Assembly (NCBI RefSeq): GCF_000374065.1
Contig: NZ_KB893290.1
Span: forward strand, 42,989-106,988
Reading direction: 5' to 3'
Source: Spirosoma luteum DSM 19990
GTDB taxonomy: Bacteria; Bacteroidota; Bacteroidia; Cytophagales; Spirosomataceae
Length of the DNA stretch: 64,000 bases
Shown here: in pieces, positions 44,072 through 52,506 of the stretch
Layout: every line of letters starts with the position of its first letter
Numbering within the stretch: position 1 is the first letter of the stretch
Program-made: the position numbers and the translations under genes
The notes under the pieces: generated by a model
Database searches by the model: none
Told to the model about the DNA's origin: nothing
Seen by the model: the letters and a program-made list of their open reading frames with translations, nothing else

Positions 44072-44659
44072 TTATTTGCTGGTTGGCATCAGCACCGTAT
44101 CAATCGAATGGATGATTCCGTTGGTAGCTTCCGCTGCTTCCGGACTTATGGTGGCGGCATTACCAGCCCCATCCGTAACCGTCATGGTATCGCCCTGTTT
44201 GCTGATGGTCAGCGTTCCTCCCGTTACGGTTTTAAGCTTTTGTCCATCCTGAAGCTTGTCGGTTGTGTACTCACCTTTTACCACGTGGTAGGCCAGTAGT
44301 TTTTGCAGTTTCGCTCTGGCAGCTGGTTTCAGCAACTCGTCCAGGGTACCAGTTGGCAGTTTATCGAAGGCTTCATTGGTGGGGGCAAATACGGTGTAGG
44401 GGCCTTTTCCGCTGGCTTGCTCGGTAAGACCGGATACCCGTAGCGCCCTGAACAAAATGGTATGATTTGCCGATTTAGCAGCACTGATAGCCAGGTCTTT
44501 GCCCGTCGTATTGAGCGTAGGGGCGGCAGCACTCATGGCTGAATTGGTCGTTGTCGGGGTTTGAGTACCTGCGTTCTGGTTCTGTGCAGAAACCGATGCA
44601 TACGTGCCTGCGAGAAGCACAAATGCCAATGCCGAACCTAACCGAAATTTCCTGTTCAT
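44072..44659 (-). CDS. Secreted fasciclin (FAS1) domain protein
   Basis: 195 residues: signal peptide (LGSALAFVLLAGTYASVSAQ), a Thr/Ala-rich linker, and one FAS1 domain (YTVFAPTNEAFDKLPTGTLD, KLQKLLAYHVVKGEYTTDKL, TNGIIHSIDTVLMP). FAS1 domains act in adhesion; single-domain bacterial forms are secreted. Monocistronic by context. Confidence 0.92.
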   Translation of the reverse strand: MNRKFRLGSALAFVLLAGTYASVSAQNQNAGTQTPTTTNSAMSAAAPTLNTTGKDLAISAAKSANHTILFRALRVSGLTEQASGKGPYTVFAPTNEAFDKLPTGTLDELLKPAARAKLQKLLAYHVVKGEYTTDKLQDGQKLKTVTGGTLTISKQGDTMTVTDGAGNAATISPEAAEATNGIIHSIDTVLMPTSK

Positions 44660-44801
44660 TTTGGGTATAGTTAAAAATGGAACATATGGCCCATCCTGCC
44701 GACGGGCCTGAAGCTACCGCTTCATTACGTTGATTAAACGGCAGCCGACCCCATAAAAATTGTCCTCTGAACCTGAATTTTAGCGAATGGTCCGGCACTC
44801 G

Positions 44802-47204
44802 TTAATGAATAACCATCAACTGACCCCGATAAACGGTGTCCAGCGGGCCATTGCCCGTGCGAACCTGGTAGGTGTATAAACCGGGCGGGACCCGTTCCTG
44901 TCGATAGGTGCCATCCCAGGGGGTAGCATATCCCTGAGAGGAAAAAACCAATTCCCCCCACCGGTTGTAAATAGTCACCGTGTTGTTCGGAAACAAGCGG
45001 AGGTTAGGTATAATCCAGGCATCGTTCAGCCCATCCGAGTTGGGCGAAAAGGCCGACGGGATAAAGAGCAGTTCGGTTATCTCCACCAGTACGGCCAGGG
45101 TAGCCGTACAACCGGCGGCATTGGTGGCCGTCAGCGTATAGGGAGTCGTGACATCCGGACTGGCAAGTGGACTGGCAATATCCGCCTGATTTAATGATAC
45201 GGGAGGTGCCCACTGGTAGCGGCTAATGGGTTCACTGGACTGGGTTACCAATTGAACGCTTCTGCCTTTCACCAGCAAATACGTTGCCGAGCCGGTAAGC
45301 CGGGGCGAATCCACTACCTCGACCCACTGGTTTTTTTCGGCCCGGCAACCGATGTTCGACACAACGGTATAGGTTAGCTGGTGTTTGCCCACGCCCGCCC
45401 GGTTGGGGTCGAATTGCGTTCCCTGCACCCCCGGTCCGGTATACAGGCCACCCGCCGGTTGCCCGGTTAGGGAGAAAGACACGCCCGCAGAGAGGCAGAT
45501 AGGCGCAATGGAATCCAGCAGTAGAATGGGCCGGGTGGCCTGGGTGAGCAAAACATCCGGCGACAGGGCCGTACAGCCCGTTGCTGCCGTTACTGCAACC
45601 TGGTAGGCACCTCCCTGCTTCGCCACTACCTGACTGACGGTCTCGCTGAGTGCGACCCCATCCCGCGTCCACCGGTACCGGTTCCCAATCGTATCCTGAA
45701 CGGTCAGTGAAGCAGATTCATCGGGGCAGAAGGTTAAGGAGGAAGGCTTTATCAGCGCAATCGGTCTGGGGTGTACCACTACCTGAACGCTATCCTGCCC
45801 GTCGCAGAGTGCCAGCGTAGGGCGGGCGAGTACTTCATATAACCCCGATTGGTACACCCGGAGGGACGATTGCTGCTCTCCCGTTATATCCTTGCCGTCG
45901 CGTCGCCAGCGGTATTGATAATCAGGCTGACCTTTGGCCTGGAGCGTGAGGGTATCACCGGCACAGTACGGGGTTGTTTTGGGTAGCGATAAAGTAACGA
46001 GCGGAGCCGTCACAAACGTCACTTTCACCCCCTGCGAAGCGGTATCATTAGCACATTGATTAGCCAGACTTTTAATGACCGTATACGTGCCCGGTGTGCG
46101 CACCTGCAGCGTATCGCTGGTAGACCCGCGCAGGTTCGCCCCGTCCTTTTGCCATTGATAGGCCCAAAGCGGGTTTTTATCGACCGATAGAACCAGCGGC
46201 TGGCTGGCACACCAGATAACGTCATTGGATACTTTTCCATTGGCCGTCACTACGGCCGGGGGCGGGGTGTTGATAGAACAGTCGACCACCGGAAGCTGGA
46301 AATCCCGCCGGACAACGCCAATGCGTACCCCGTTTCGAAACTCTTCGCACTGTACGGTAAAGAGATACAGGCCTACCTCCGTGGCCCGAACGTTCAGTAC
46401 ACCCGTTGCCGGATCGATACGCAGGGCTGGATTTCCCGGAATGATACGACTCAAATTATACCCCGCTTTCCAGTTTATAGGGGGGTAACTACTCCGGGGC
46501 GACTCGTTGGAAACGGTAGGCTCGGTCCTGGTGGTGTACCCATTGAGGGGAGTTACCAGGGAATAACGAAGCTGGTCACCATCCGCATCGGTTGCCCCCA
46601 CGTCGAACGAAAAAGGTTTGTTCAGACAGACATAGTCGCCGTTTGGCAGGCGGAAATTGGGCGACGCGTTATAAAAATTCGCCCCATTTTTGAGCATAGC
46701 CGGAAATTCAAGGTAAAACGCCATAGCCACCCCGTTGGCAACGAAACTATCGACATTGGTGAGCGCATCATTCCGGCAGCACCGCTCCCAAACCATGTAG
46801 TAGCCGCCGGGATCGGTAAATAACTGGGTATCGAACTGAAAGTCGGCGTAGTAACGACCCTGGGTAAAACTCAACTGACGCAGGGAGGCACAGGCGGCAT
46901 TGGCGAACGTGAGCGGCACTACTTCCCGCAGGAGGAGGGTAATCCGTTCCACCAGAATGGGGTTATTCTTCCGGTATACCAGCAGCGTGACGGTGGGGTC
47001 CTGATTACCAACGGTGCTTTTGGTGGCATCCCAATACTGATTCAGGCTTACGGTGAACAGGCCCGGTGTTGTGCCAACAGGACGCATGCTTACATCACCG
47101 CCGATGATATGATTTGCCCTACTCTCCAGCGAGAGTAACCAGGCCATGGTTAGCAACATGCCCACGCCAAACCGACGGAATACTCCTCTCCTCCCCAAAT
47201 GCAT
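44802..47204 (-). CDS. Large secreted protein with gliding-motility C-terminal (T9SS type B) domain
   Basis: 800 residues. Signal segment (VGMLLTMAWLLSLESRANHI), an N-terminal domain of the type found in Bacteroidota PKD/SprB-like adhesins (HIIGGDVSMRPVG, YYMVWERCCRNDALTN, ATDADGDQLRYSLVTP), three to four Ig-like domains (for example YQWQKDGANLRGSTSDTLQV), and the C-terminal CHU_C/TIGR04131 module (IPSAFSPNSDGLNDAWIIPN, VTIYNRWGELVF, WDGTYRQERVPPGLYTYQV). Exported through the T9SS to the surface; adhesion or gliding is the likely role. The frame opens with MHLGRRGVFRRF at 47204; Met16 would also give a signal peptide. Confidence 0.9.
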   Translation of the reverse strand: MHLGRRGVFRRFGVGMLLTMAWLLSLESRANHIIGGDVSMRPVGTTPGLFTVSLNQYWDATKSTVGNQDPTVTLLVYRKNNPILVERITLLLREVVPLTFANAACASLRQLSFTQGRYYADFQFDTQLFTDPGGYYMVWERCCRNDALTNVDSFVANGVAMAFYLEFPAMLKNGANFYNASPNFRLPNGDYVCLNKPFSFDVGATDADGDQLRYSLVTPLNGYTTRTEPTVSNESPRSSYPPINWKAGYNLSRIIPGNPALRIDPATGVLNVRATEVGLYLFTVQCEEFRNGVRIGVVRRDFQLPVVDCSINTPPPAVVTANGKVSNDVIWCASQPLVLSVDKNPLWAYQWQKDGANLRGSTSDTLQVRTPGTYTVIKSLANQCANDTASQGVKVTFVTAPLVTLSLPKTTPYCAGDTLTLQAKGQPDYQYRWRRDGKDITGEQQSSLRVYQSGLYEVLARPTLALCDGQDSVQVVVHPRPIALIKPSSLTFCPDESASLTVQDTIGNRYRWTRDGVALSETVSQVVAKQGGAYQVAVTAATGCTALSPDVLLTQATRPILLLDSIAPICLSAGVSFSLTGQPAGGLYTGPGVQGTQFDPNRAGVGKHQLTYTVVSNIGCRAEKNQWVEVVDSPRLTGSATYLLVKGRSVQLVTQSSEPISRYQWAPPVSLNQADIASPLASPDVTTPYTLTATNAAGCTATLAVLVEITELLFIPSAFSPNSDGLNDAWIIPNLRLFPNNTVTIYNRWGELVFSSQGYATPWDGTYRQERVPPGLYTYQVRTGNGPLDTVYRGQLMVIH

Positions 47205-47350
47205 GATACCGGTACCAGATTCAATACGTGTACTCGAAACTCAATTGACTATACACAAATTTATGACGTAGTTGGTCAGGCTGACCCCAGTCTATTACTT
47301 TACGGCAAAACAAATACCATTGTTTTAAAAACGCGCCGACCGGATGATGT

Positions 47351-47476
47351 TTATTTCGACAGAAACCCTTTGGCAATCAGGTACGGGATCAATAGCCAGA
47401 GCAGGCCTTTGACCAGAAAGAAGAGAAAACCCAGCCACCCCACACGTTTAAGCCACATTTTGAATCGCTCATTCAT
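47351..47476 (-). CDS. Tiny membrane protein, 41 residues
   Basis: MNERFKMWLKRVGWLGFLFF then a second hydrophobic run (LLWLLIPYLIAKGF). A positively charged start and one long or two short membrane helices are visible. The open frame extends upstream to 47602, but the sequence before Met at 47476 looks non-coding. A TACCTTTG box sits 5 bp before this ATG, so the message may be nearly leaderless. No function known. Confidence 0.65.
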   Translation of the reverse strand: MNERFKMWLKRVGWLGFLFFLVKGLLWLLIPYLIAKGFLSK

Positions 47477-47480
47477 ACTA

Positions 47481-47488
47481 CAAAGGTA
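47481..47488 (-). promoter_or_regulatory. -7 box TACCTTTG before the 41-residue membrane protein
   Basis: Exact TAnnTTTG match on the minus strand ending 5 bp before the ATG at 47476. The transcript would start at or just inside the start codon. Confidence 0.5.
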
Positions 47489-47585
47489 GCTATTTCCACT
47501 CGTTCCCCGGCCGGGCAACCGGTCATTATCGGGCCGGACGATTCCGGCACTGGCCAGGAACGACGGTTGGGTTTCTACCGGCAAT

Positions 47586-47851
47586 TTACACTGCCTGGGC
47601 ACTGACCACCTTCATGGCTACGGCGGAGGCAAAACGCTGGTCCGGTAGCTTGTGCAAGGCCGTTTCGATAAGGTGTCGGACAGAATCCGGAGCCGGTGCG
47701 GTATGGTCTGGAAGGAACGGCGGAGGTAATCACAAACGATGTCCGGGTGCTCGAACGCCTGTTCGACAGTATCAGGAACCTGTTCTCCCAATAACACAGG
47801 CGGTACTGACCCATCGTTTTTTGGGCACAATACAGGCTGTTGACTAACCAA
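47586..47851 (-). pseudogene. Possible frameshifted small gene after the glycosyltransferase
   Basis: Directly after the glycosyltransferase stop, one frame reads VLLGEQVPDTVEQAFEHPDI then VCDYLRRSFQTIP. It then loses sense, and another frame continues APDSVRHLIETALHKLPDQR then FASAVAMKVVSAQAV to a TAA at 47586. Joined, these give an amphipathic helical protein of about 88 residues, which reads as coding sequence with one frameshift. I do not recognise the family; the segment ALHKLPDQRFASA weakly recalls the end of protein-kinase domains. Relic, programmed shift or sequencing error cannot be separated here. Confidence 0.3.
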
Positions 47852-48847
47852 TCAGTCAAAATTTTTCTTCGTCCGTAACTCGTTGACTTCAAAGTCGAAC
47901 GGGAGGTTGTTCATGCACTTGAAGTGATTCATGGGGCAACTACCGGTTGGGGTTACCGAGCAGGGCCGACACCCAAGGCCGGGATTTTCCAGCCGGACGT
48001 GCGGGGTTTTATAAGGATAAAACCCGAATTGGGGCGTTGTACTGCCCCAGATAGAATAGATTTTCCGGCGGAAGGCAGCCGCAATGTGCATCAGCCCAGT
48101 ATCATGGCTGAATACGATCCGCGCCCGCCGGAGCAGAGAGGCCGATTGATTGATGTTGTAGAGGCCACAGGCGTTGTAAATGTGCTGTTCGCCAACAGCC
48201 CGCACGATTTCTTCGCCGGTTTTGCGATCCTCCTTATCCCCCAGCAGTACGATCGGGTAGTTTATTTTTAGGCATAGCTCAATCATCCGTAATACGGGTA
48301 GCCGCCGGGTCAGGCTCTGCCCGCCAATGGCATACGCGACAAAATGCTGCCGGTGCGTTTCGGGAAGCCAGTCGGTTTCTACTTCATCCCGGTAGGGAAT
48401 AAAATAATCCAGTCCCCGCCCATCGTTTTCAACACCCAGTGGCAATACCGTTGCCATAAAACGATCAACGATGTGCTGATCGGTCATGGCATTTATTTTC
48501 CACCGGATGTAAGCCCACTGCCGTAGATTTTGCTTGTCAACACTGTACGAACGACTGCCAACAACGGCCTTAATCAATCCGGTTGTAAAGGTACTTTGTA
48601 GGTCAATTACGTAATCGAACGACTCGGCCCGAAGTTGGTGGATCAGTTTGTATACACTTCCATCCTGGTAATACGCCTTTGTGATGTATGGATTGGCTTC
48701 GATGATTGGTTCATAGAGCCGTTTCGTGCAATAGTAGACAACAGCATTTGGTATTTGCTGCGTCAAACAGCGCAATACAGGGGTTGTCAGCACCACATCG
48801 CCGATAGAAGCAAATTGCAAAACCAATATTTTTACCGGACGAGTCAT
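47852..48847 (-). CDS. Glycosyltransferase family 9 (heptosyltransferase-like)
   Basis: About 331 residues from ATG 48847 (MTRPVKILVLQFASIGDVVL). The frame opens at 48877, but a TATTTTTG box lies between the two candidate starts, so the upstream one would not be transcribed. GT-B fold motifs: LQFASIGDVVLTTPVLRCL, VIDLQSTFTTGLI and the nucleotide-sugar site SHDTGLMHIAAAFRRK with the DTGxxH signature, and WGSTTP. Probable role: adding a heptose or other sugar to lipopolysaccharide or a surface glycan. A Cys-rich end (GLGCRPCSVTPTGSCPMNHFKCM) is common in this subgroup. Likely own promoter. Confidence 0.9.
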   Translation of the reverse strand: MTRPVKILVLQFASIGDVVLTTPVLRCLTQQIPNAVVYYCTKRLYEPIIEANPYITKAYYQDGSVYKLIHQLRAESFDYVIDLQSTFTTGLIKAVVGSRSYSVDKQNLRQWAYIRWKINAMTDQHIVDRFMATVLPLGVENDGRGLDYFIPYRDEVETDWLPETHRQHFVAYAIGGQSLTRRLPVLRMIELCLKINYPIVLLGDKEDRKTGEEIVRAVGEQHIYNACGLYNINQSASLLRRARIVFSHDTGLMHIAAAFRRKIYSIWGSTTPQFGFYPYKTPHVRLENPGLGCRPCSVTPTGSCPMNHFKCMNNLPFDFEVNELRTKKNFD

Positions 48848-48863
48848 GGTATGATCATTTATA

Positions 48864-48895
48864 CAAAAATATTTCATTTAAATCAGCCCACCAAA
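48864..48895 (-). promoter_or_regulatory. Complete Bacteroidota promoter: TTTG-N20-TATTTTTG
   Basis: -33 element TTTG at 48892-48895 and -7 box TATTTTTG at 48864-48871 on the minus strand, 20 bp apart. The -7 box lies 16 bp before the ATG at 48847 and downstream of an alternative ATG at 48877, which settles the start. Confidence 0.6.
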
Positions 48896-48899
48896 CAAA

Positions 48900-49961
48900 T
48901 CAAAACTGCCACCACCTGGGTTTATTAGGCGTTCGATAGATACTGTTTTCGCACACCACGCAGGCCGAAGGCTGGGGAACAACTACGGGAGGATCCACAT
49001 CCGGCGTACCCTCACCGTTTCTACGGTCCACGTTGATGTATTGTTCCGATACGCCAGTTGCGCCAAAGTACCCGTATACGTAGGCTGTTGAATCAGTCAC
49101 GCAACGCAGATTGCCTCGCACGGTAGCAGGAGCTGCATCGAAAAGCCCCCCGGTGTTGTTCACCAGCCCTTTCACGCTCTTCCAGAATGCATAAGCGCCC
49201 TTACTGAGTGCCTGTTGCTGCACTTCCAGATAATACATACTGGTTGATTTGTACGGCACGCGGGCAATGAACTGTCCGCTTATGGCCTGACCGTTGATAT
49301 TCACGTCGGAACTAACGCTGATGCAGTTGTAACAACGCGTGATATCCCAGCAATTGGAGCAGCAACCCAGACCCGTTATGCTTCCATTGGGCAATTCACG
49401 CTTGAAACATACCTCCGTAAATTCGTAGTGCGTCCAGACCCAGCGGTAGTAATTGCCCGGTGTTTCCGGGTCTTTTGTATCCAGGTACACATCCCATCCC
49501 TGATTTTTTGCCGAACTACCGTTCCCCTGCTCTTTCGTATACGTATAGTATAGTTTCGAGATGGGTGGTGCGGCCTGCAATAATTCGGGTTGGGACTCAT
49601 ACCGCTTGCCCGCTTTGGTTTGGATAATCAGTTTGTACGTGCGGCCTGCCACTCCCCGAATGCCCGTGGGCGTGGTCTGGTAAACTCCGCCGGACGCCTG
49701 TTCCTTCAGCGTTTCCTGATTACCCATATTATCCAGGATAATAACCGTAGCGCCCGTTTCGAGCAAATTCAGGCTCTTGAAGGAATAATCGGCCGTGCGG
49801 GTTAATTTGACTGCGTAAGGACCCGGTGCGTCCGTGATGTTCCCTTCCACAATGAGCGAAGGGGGAATACTAACGCTGCCTGGCTCGTATTCCGTTACGC
49901 ACGAAACAACCAGTAATCCATACAACAATACCTGGGCATACAGCCAGCTCCGTCCTCTCAT
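48900..49961 (-). CDS. DUF4249 lipoprotein, partner of the TonB receptor
   Basis: 353 residues. Lipoprotein signal (VLLYGLLVVSCVTEYEP). DUF4249 markers: PSLIVEGNITDAPGPYAVKL, a Cys-rich segment (LGCCSNCWDITRCYNC), SGQFIARVPYKSTSMYYLEV and the family's usual end. DUF4249 proteins are encoded directly after TonB receptors in Bacteroidota and probably serve as their surface substrate-binding or lid component, as SusD does for SusC. Its ATG shares one base with the receptor's TGA (TGATG), so translation is coupled. Confidence 0.9.
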   Translation of the reverse strand: MRGRSWLYAQVLLYGLLVVSCVTEYEPGSVSIPPSLIVEGNITDAPGPYAVKLTRTADYSFKSLNLLETGATVIILDNMGNQETLKEQASGGVYQTTPTGIRGVAGRTYKLIIQTKAGKRYESQPELLQAAPPISKLYYTYTKEQGNGSSAKNQGWDVYLDTKDPETPGNYYRWVWTHYEFTEVCFKRELPNGSITGLGCCSNCWDITRCYNCISVSSDVNINGQAISGQFIARVPYKSTSMYYLEVQQQALSKGAYAFWKSVKGLVNNTGGLFDAAPATVRGNLRCVTDSTAYVYGYFGATGVSEQYINVDRRNGEGTPDVDPPVVVPQPSACVVCENSIYRTPNKPRWWQF

Positions 49962-52369
49962 CAGAATTTAAAATTATAGGTTAAAGACGGGAAGGCCGTT
50001 CCAAAAATGGATAGTTTATACGCATCGGTCAAGGAAGCCGGGCTTAGCTTATAAAAGACGGAATACGCATTTTTCCGGGCGTATACATTATAAATAGAAA
50101 AGACCCAACTGCTCTCATTTTTCCGCTTTCGTTTGAGCGCATTCTGTTCAAAGGTCATCGAGAAGTCGAGCCGGTGGTAATCGGGAATGCGCTGCTGGTT
50201 ACGATCGAGGTAGATGGGTACAGCAACGCCAGCCACGCGGGCAATGGCCGATGGCTGAGTCGTGGGCCGCCCCGTGCTATAGGTAAAATTGAACGACATG
50301 CTAAACCAGTTGGTGGGTCGGTGAGTAGCCAGCATATTAAGCGTGTGAGGTTTATCGTAGTTAGCCGGATACGGATTCCCGTTGTTTACCCGCTCATCTT
50401 CGTACGGACTGTTTATGGTCAGGAACGTACGGGCGTAGGTATAGCTCATGAATCCCGTCCACCGGCCCTTGTTTTTCCGCAGTAACCCTTCAAACCCATA
50501 GGCCTCACCGCTGCCCTGCACAAGCTGGGTCTCAATGGCCTGCGCCAGTTGCAGTTCGGCCCCGTCGCGGTAGTCGATGGCATTGGTCAGGGTTTTGTAA
50601 TACACCTCGCCCGATGCTTCGATGGCGTCATCGGCGGTATTCCGGAAATACCCCAGCGACCACTGGTCGGCAACGGTTGGTTTGGTGTAATTGTCGCTCA
50701 GGTGCCAGCGCGAGGTAGGCAGTGCCGCGGTAGCATTCGTCACCTGCAACAGATACTGGCGCAACCGGCTGTAACCCGCTTTGATGGCACTGCCTTCGCC
50801 CACCAGCCAGCGGACTGCCAGCCGGGGTTCCAGCCCACCCGCCGTATGGTAAATAGTACCGGCTCCGTACATTTGGGTAGCCGATACCGTTTCGTCCTGA
50901 CGGGGTCCGTTTTCCTGGTACGTCCTGACGGCTGCCGGTCCCCGATTGAGCAATGTCGAATACCGTAATCCGGCAATAATAGCGACGTCCGCATTCAGCT
51001 TCCACTCATCCTGCACGTAGGCCGCCAGTTCATAAGCGTGTTCGCGGGCCAAGTCCACCGGAAGTACGTTGGAATAAGGGCCGGGCGTACGGGTGTTGGG
51101 CTGCACCAGGTAGTCGATGGCACTGATGCCCCCCTGCCACTGGTGCGTCTCGTTAGGCGTATACGTCAGGTCTGACTTTATCTGCCGATGTAGGATGCCC
51201 GACTCCAGTTGGAAGGCATTGGATGAATCGGGCGAAGACAGGTCGGCCCGGTAACGACTCAGAATAAGGGCAGTAGCCAGGTTGACCTGTTTACTCAGGA
51301 AGTAGTTCCAGTGCAAAACGCCGTTCATGGTCCGGTAGTTGAACTTCGTTGATGAGGCATTTATTTCCTGCCCCGACAGCGAATCGGAGGCCAGTTTGAA
51401 CACATCCGTACTTAGGTAACCCGTTAAGGTAATCGTATTTTTTTCGTTGGGCTGGTACTTGAACTTGGTGGTCAGATCGTAAAAGTTAGCGGTTGTGCCA
51501 CGTAGTGTTGGCGGAGCCAGTTTGAACAGGAAATCATTGAACGACGCCCGCGCTGCGAGCAGAAAAGACAGTTTGTTTTTAATGATTGGCCCCTCGATCC
51601 CCAGCCGACTCGCTATGATACCCACGCCCCCATTGATGCCCCATTTCTCGGCGTCCGGCTCTTTAATTTTCACATCCAGTACCGACGATGCCCGGCCTCC
51701 ATACGCTGCCGCCACGCCACCCCGGTTCAGGGTTACGTCGCGCACTACGTCGGGGTTGAAAACGGAGAAAAAACCCAGCAGGTGACTCGCATTGAAAACG
51801 GGGGCCTCATCGAACAAAATCAGGTTCTGGTCCGTACTCCCCCCCCGAACGTTGAAACCCGGTGCCCCCTCGCCTACCGTTGTTACCCCCGGCAGGAGCA
51901 ATAAACTGCGGATAATATCGACCTCTCCCATCAGGGGCGGAATGCGCCGGATACTGCGGATACTCAACTGCGATACACCAATCTCAATTTTACGGACGTT
52001 ACGGTCCGGGGCTTCGCTCGTAACAACCACTTCCTCTAAATCTTTGGAATCATCTTCCATCATTATCTCGCGGAAGAGGGTTTTTTGCAGGGATACGGTA
52101 TCCTGCCGGGAGCGGTACCCTACGTGAGAAAACCGGAGGATGTAGTTGCCGGGGGGTAACTGGACAACGTAAAAACCATCTTTAGCAGTTATGTACCCTT
52201 TGGACACGTCCAGTACAACGATGTTGACTCCCTGAATAGGTTTACCGGTTTTAGCATCCTTCACATAGCCCGTTGCGGAATACGTAGGGCCGGCCGGGTT
52301 TATTTTCTGTTGAGCTATTACAACGTTGAGCAAACAAAATGACAATAACAGTACACCGTATAAGCGCAT
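49961..52369 (-). CDS. TonB-dependent receptor with carboxypeptidase-like N-terminal domain
   Basis: About 802 residues from ATG 52369 (MRLYGVLLLSFCLLNVVIAQ); the frame opens at 52435. N-terminal CarboxypepD_reg-like domain (YVKDAKTGKPIQGVNIVVLD, DGFYVVQLPPGNYILRFSHVGY), plug domain (PLMGEVDIIRSLLLLPGV, GFNVRGGSTDQNLILFDEAP) and a 22-strand barrel ending with an aromatic residue (SLTYNFKF). It belongs to the group that pairs with DUF4249 rather than SusD. Substrate unknown. It forms an operon with the DUF4249 gene through a one-base overlap. Confidence 0.93.
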   Translation of the reverse strand: MRLYGVLLLSFCLLNVVIAQQKINPAGPTYSATGYVKDAKTGKPIQGVNIVVLDVSKGYITAKDGFYVVQLPPGNYILRFSHVGYRSRQDTVSLQKTLFREIMMEDDSKDLEEVVVTSEAPDRNVRKIEIGVSQLSIRSIRRIPPLMGEVDIIRSLLLLPGVTTVGEGAPGFNVRGGSTDQNLILFDEAPVFNASHLLGFFSVFNPDVVRDVTLNRGGVAAAYGGRASSVLDVKIKEPDAEKWGINGGVGIIASRLGIEGPIIKNKLSFLLAARASFNDFLFKLAPPTLRGTTANFYDLTTKFKYQPNEKNTITLTGYLSTDVFKLASDSLSGQEINASSTKFNYRTMNGVLHWNYFLSKQVNLATALILSRYRADLSSPDSSNAFQLESGILHRQIKSDLTYTPNETHQWQGGISAIDYLVQPNTRTPGPYSNVLPVDLAREHAYELAAYVQDEWKLNADVAIIAGLRYSTLLNRGPAAVRTYQENGPRQDETVSATQMYGAGTIYHTAGGLEPRLAVRWLVGEGSAIKAGYSRLRQYLLQVTNATAALPTSRWHLSDNYTKPTVADQWSLGYFRNTADDAIEASGEVYYKTLTNAIDYRDGAELQLAQAIETQLVQGSGEAYGFEGLLRKNKGRWTGFMSYTYARTFLTINSPYEDERVNNGNPYPANYDKPHTLNMLATHRPTNWFSMSFNFTYSTGRPTTQPSAIARVAGVAVPIYLDRNQQRIPDYHRLDFSMTFEQNALKRKRKNESSWVFSIYNVYARKNAYSVFYKLSPASLTDAYKLSIFGTAFPSLTYNFKF

Positions 52370-52506
52370 AGAGCAGAATTGAACGTAAATCACAATCGAC
52401 TGGTAAGAGTGTGGGTTAACAGTATAAAGGGGCAAACATCTCTATTTACCCTATCAGCAGGTATTCATTAGCTGATTATTAATTTCCTGGTAGTCAGTCA
52501 ACTCGG

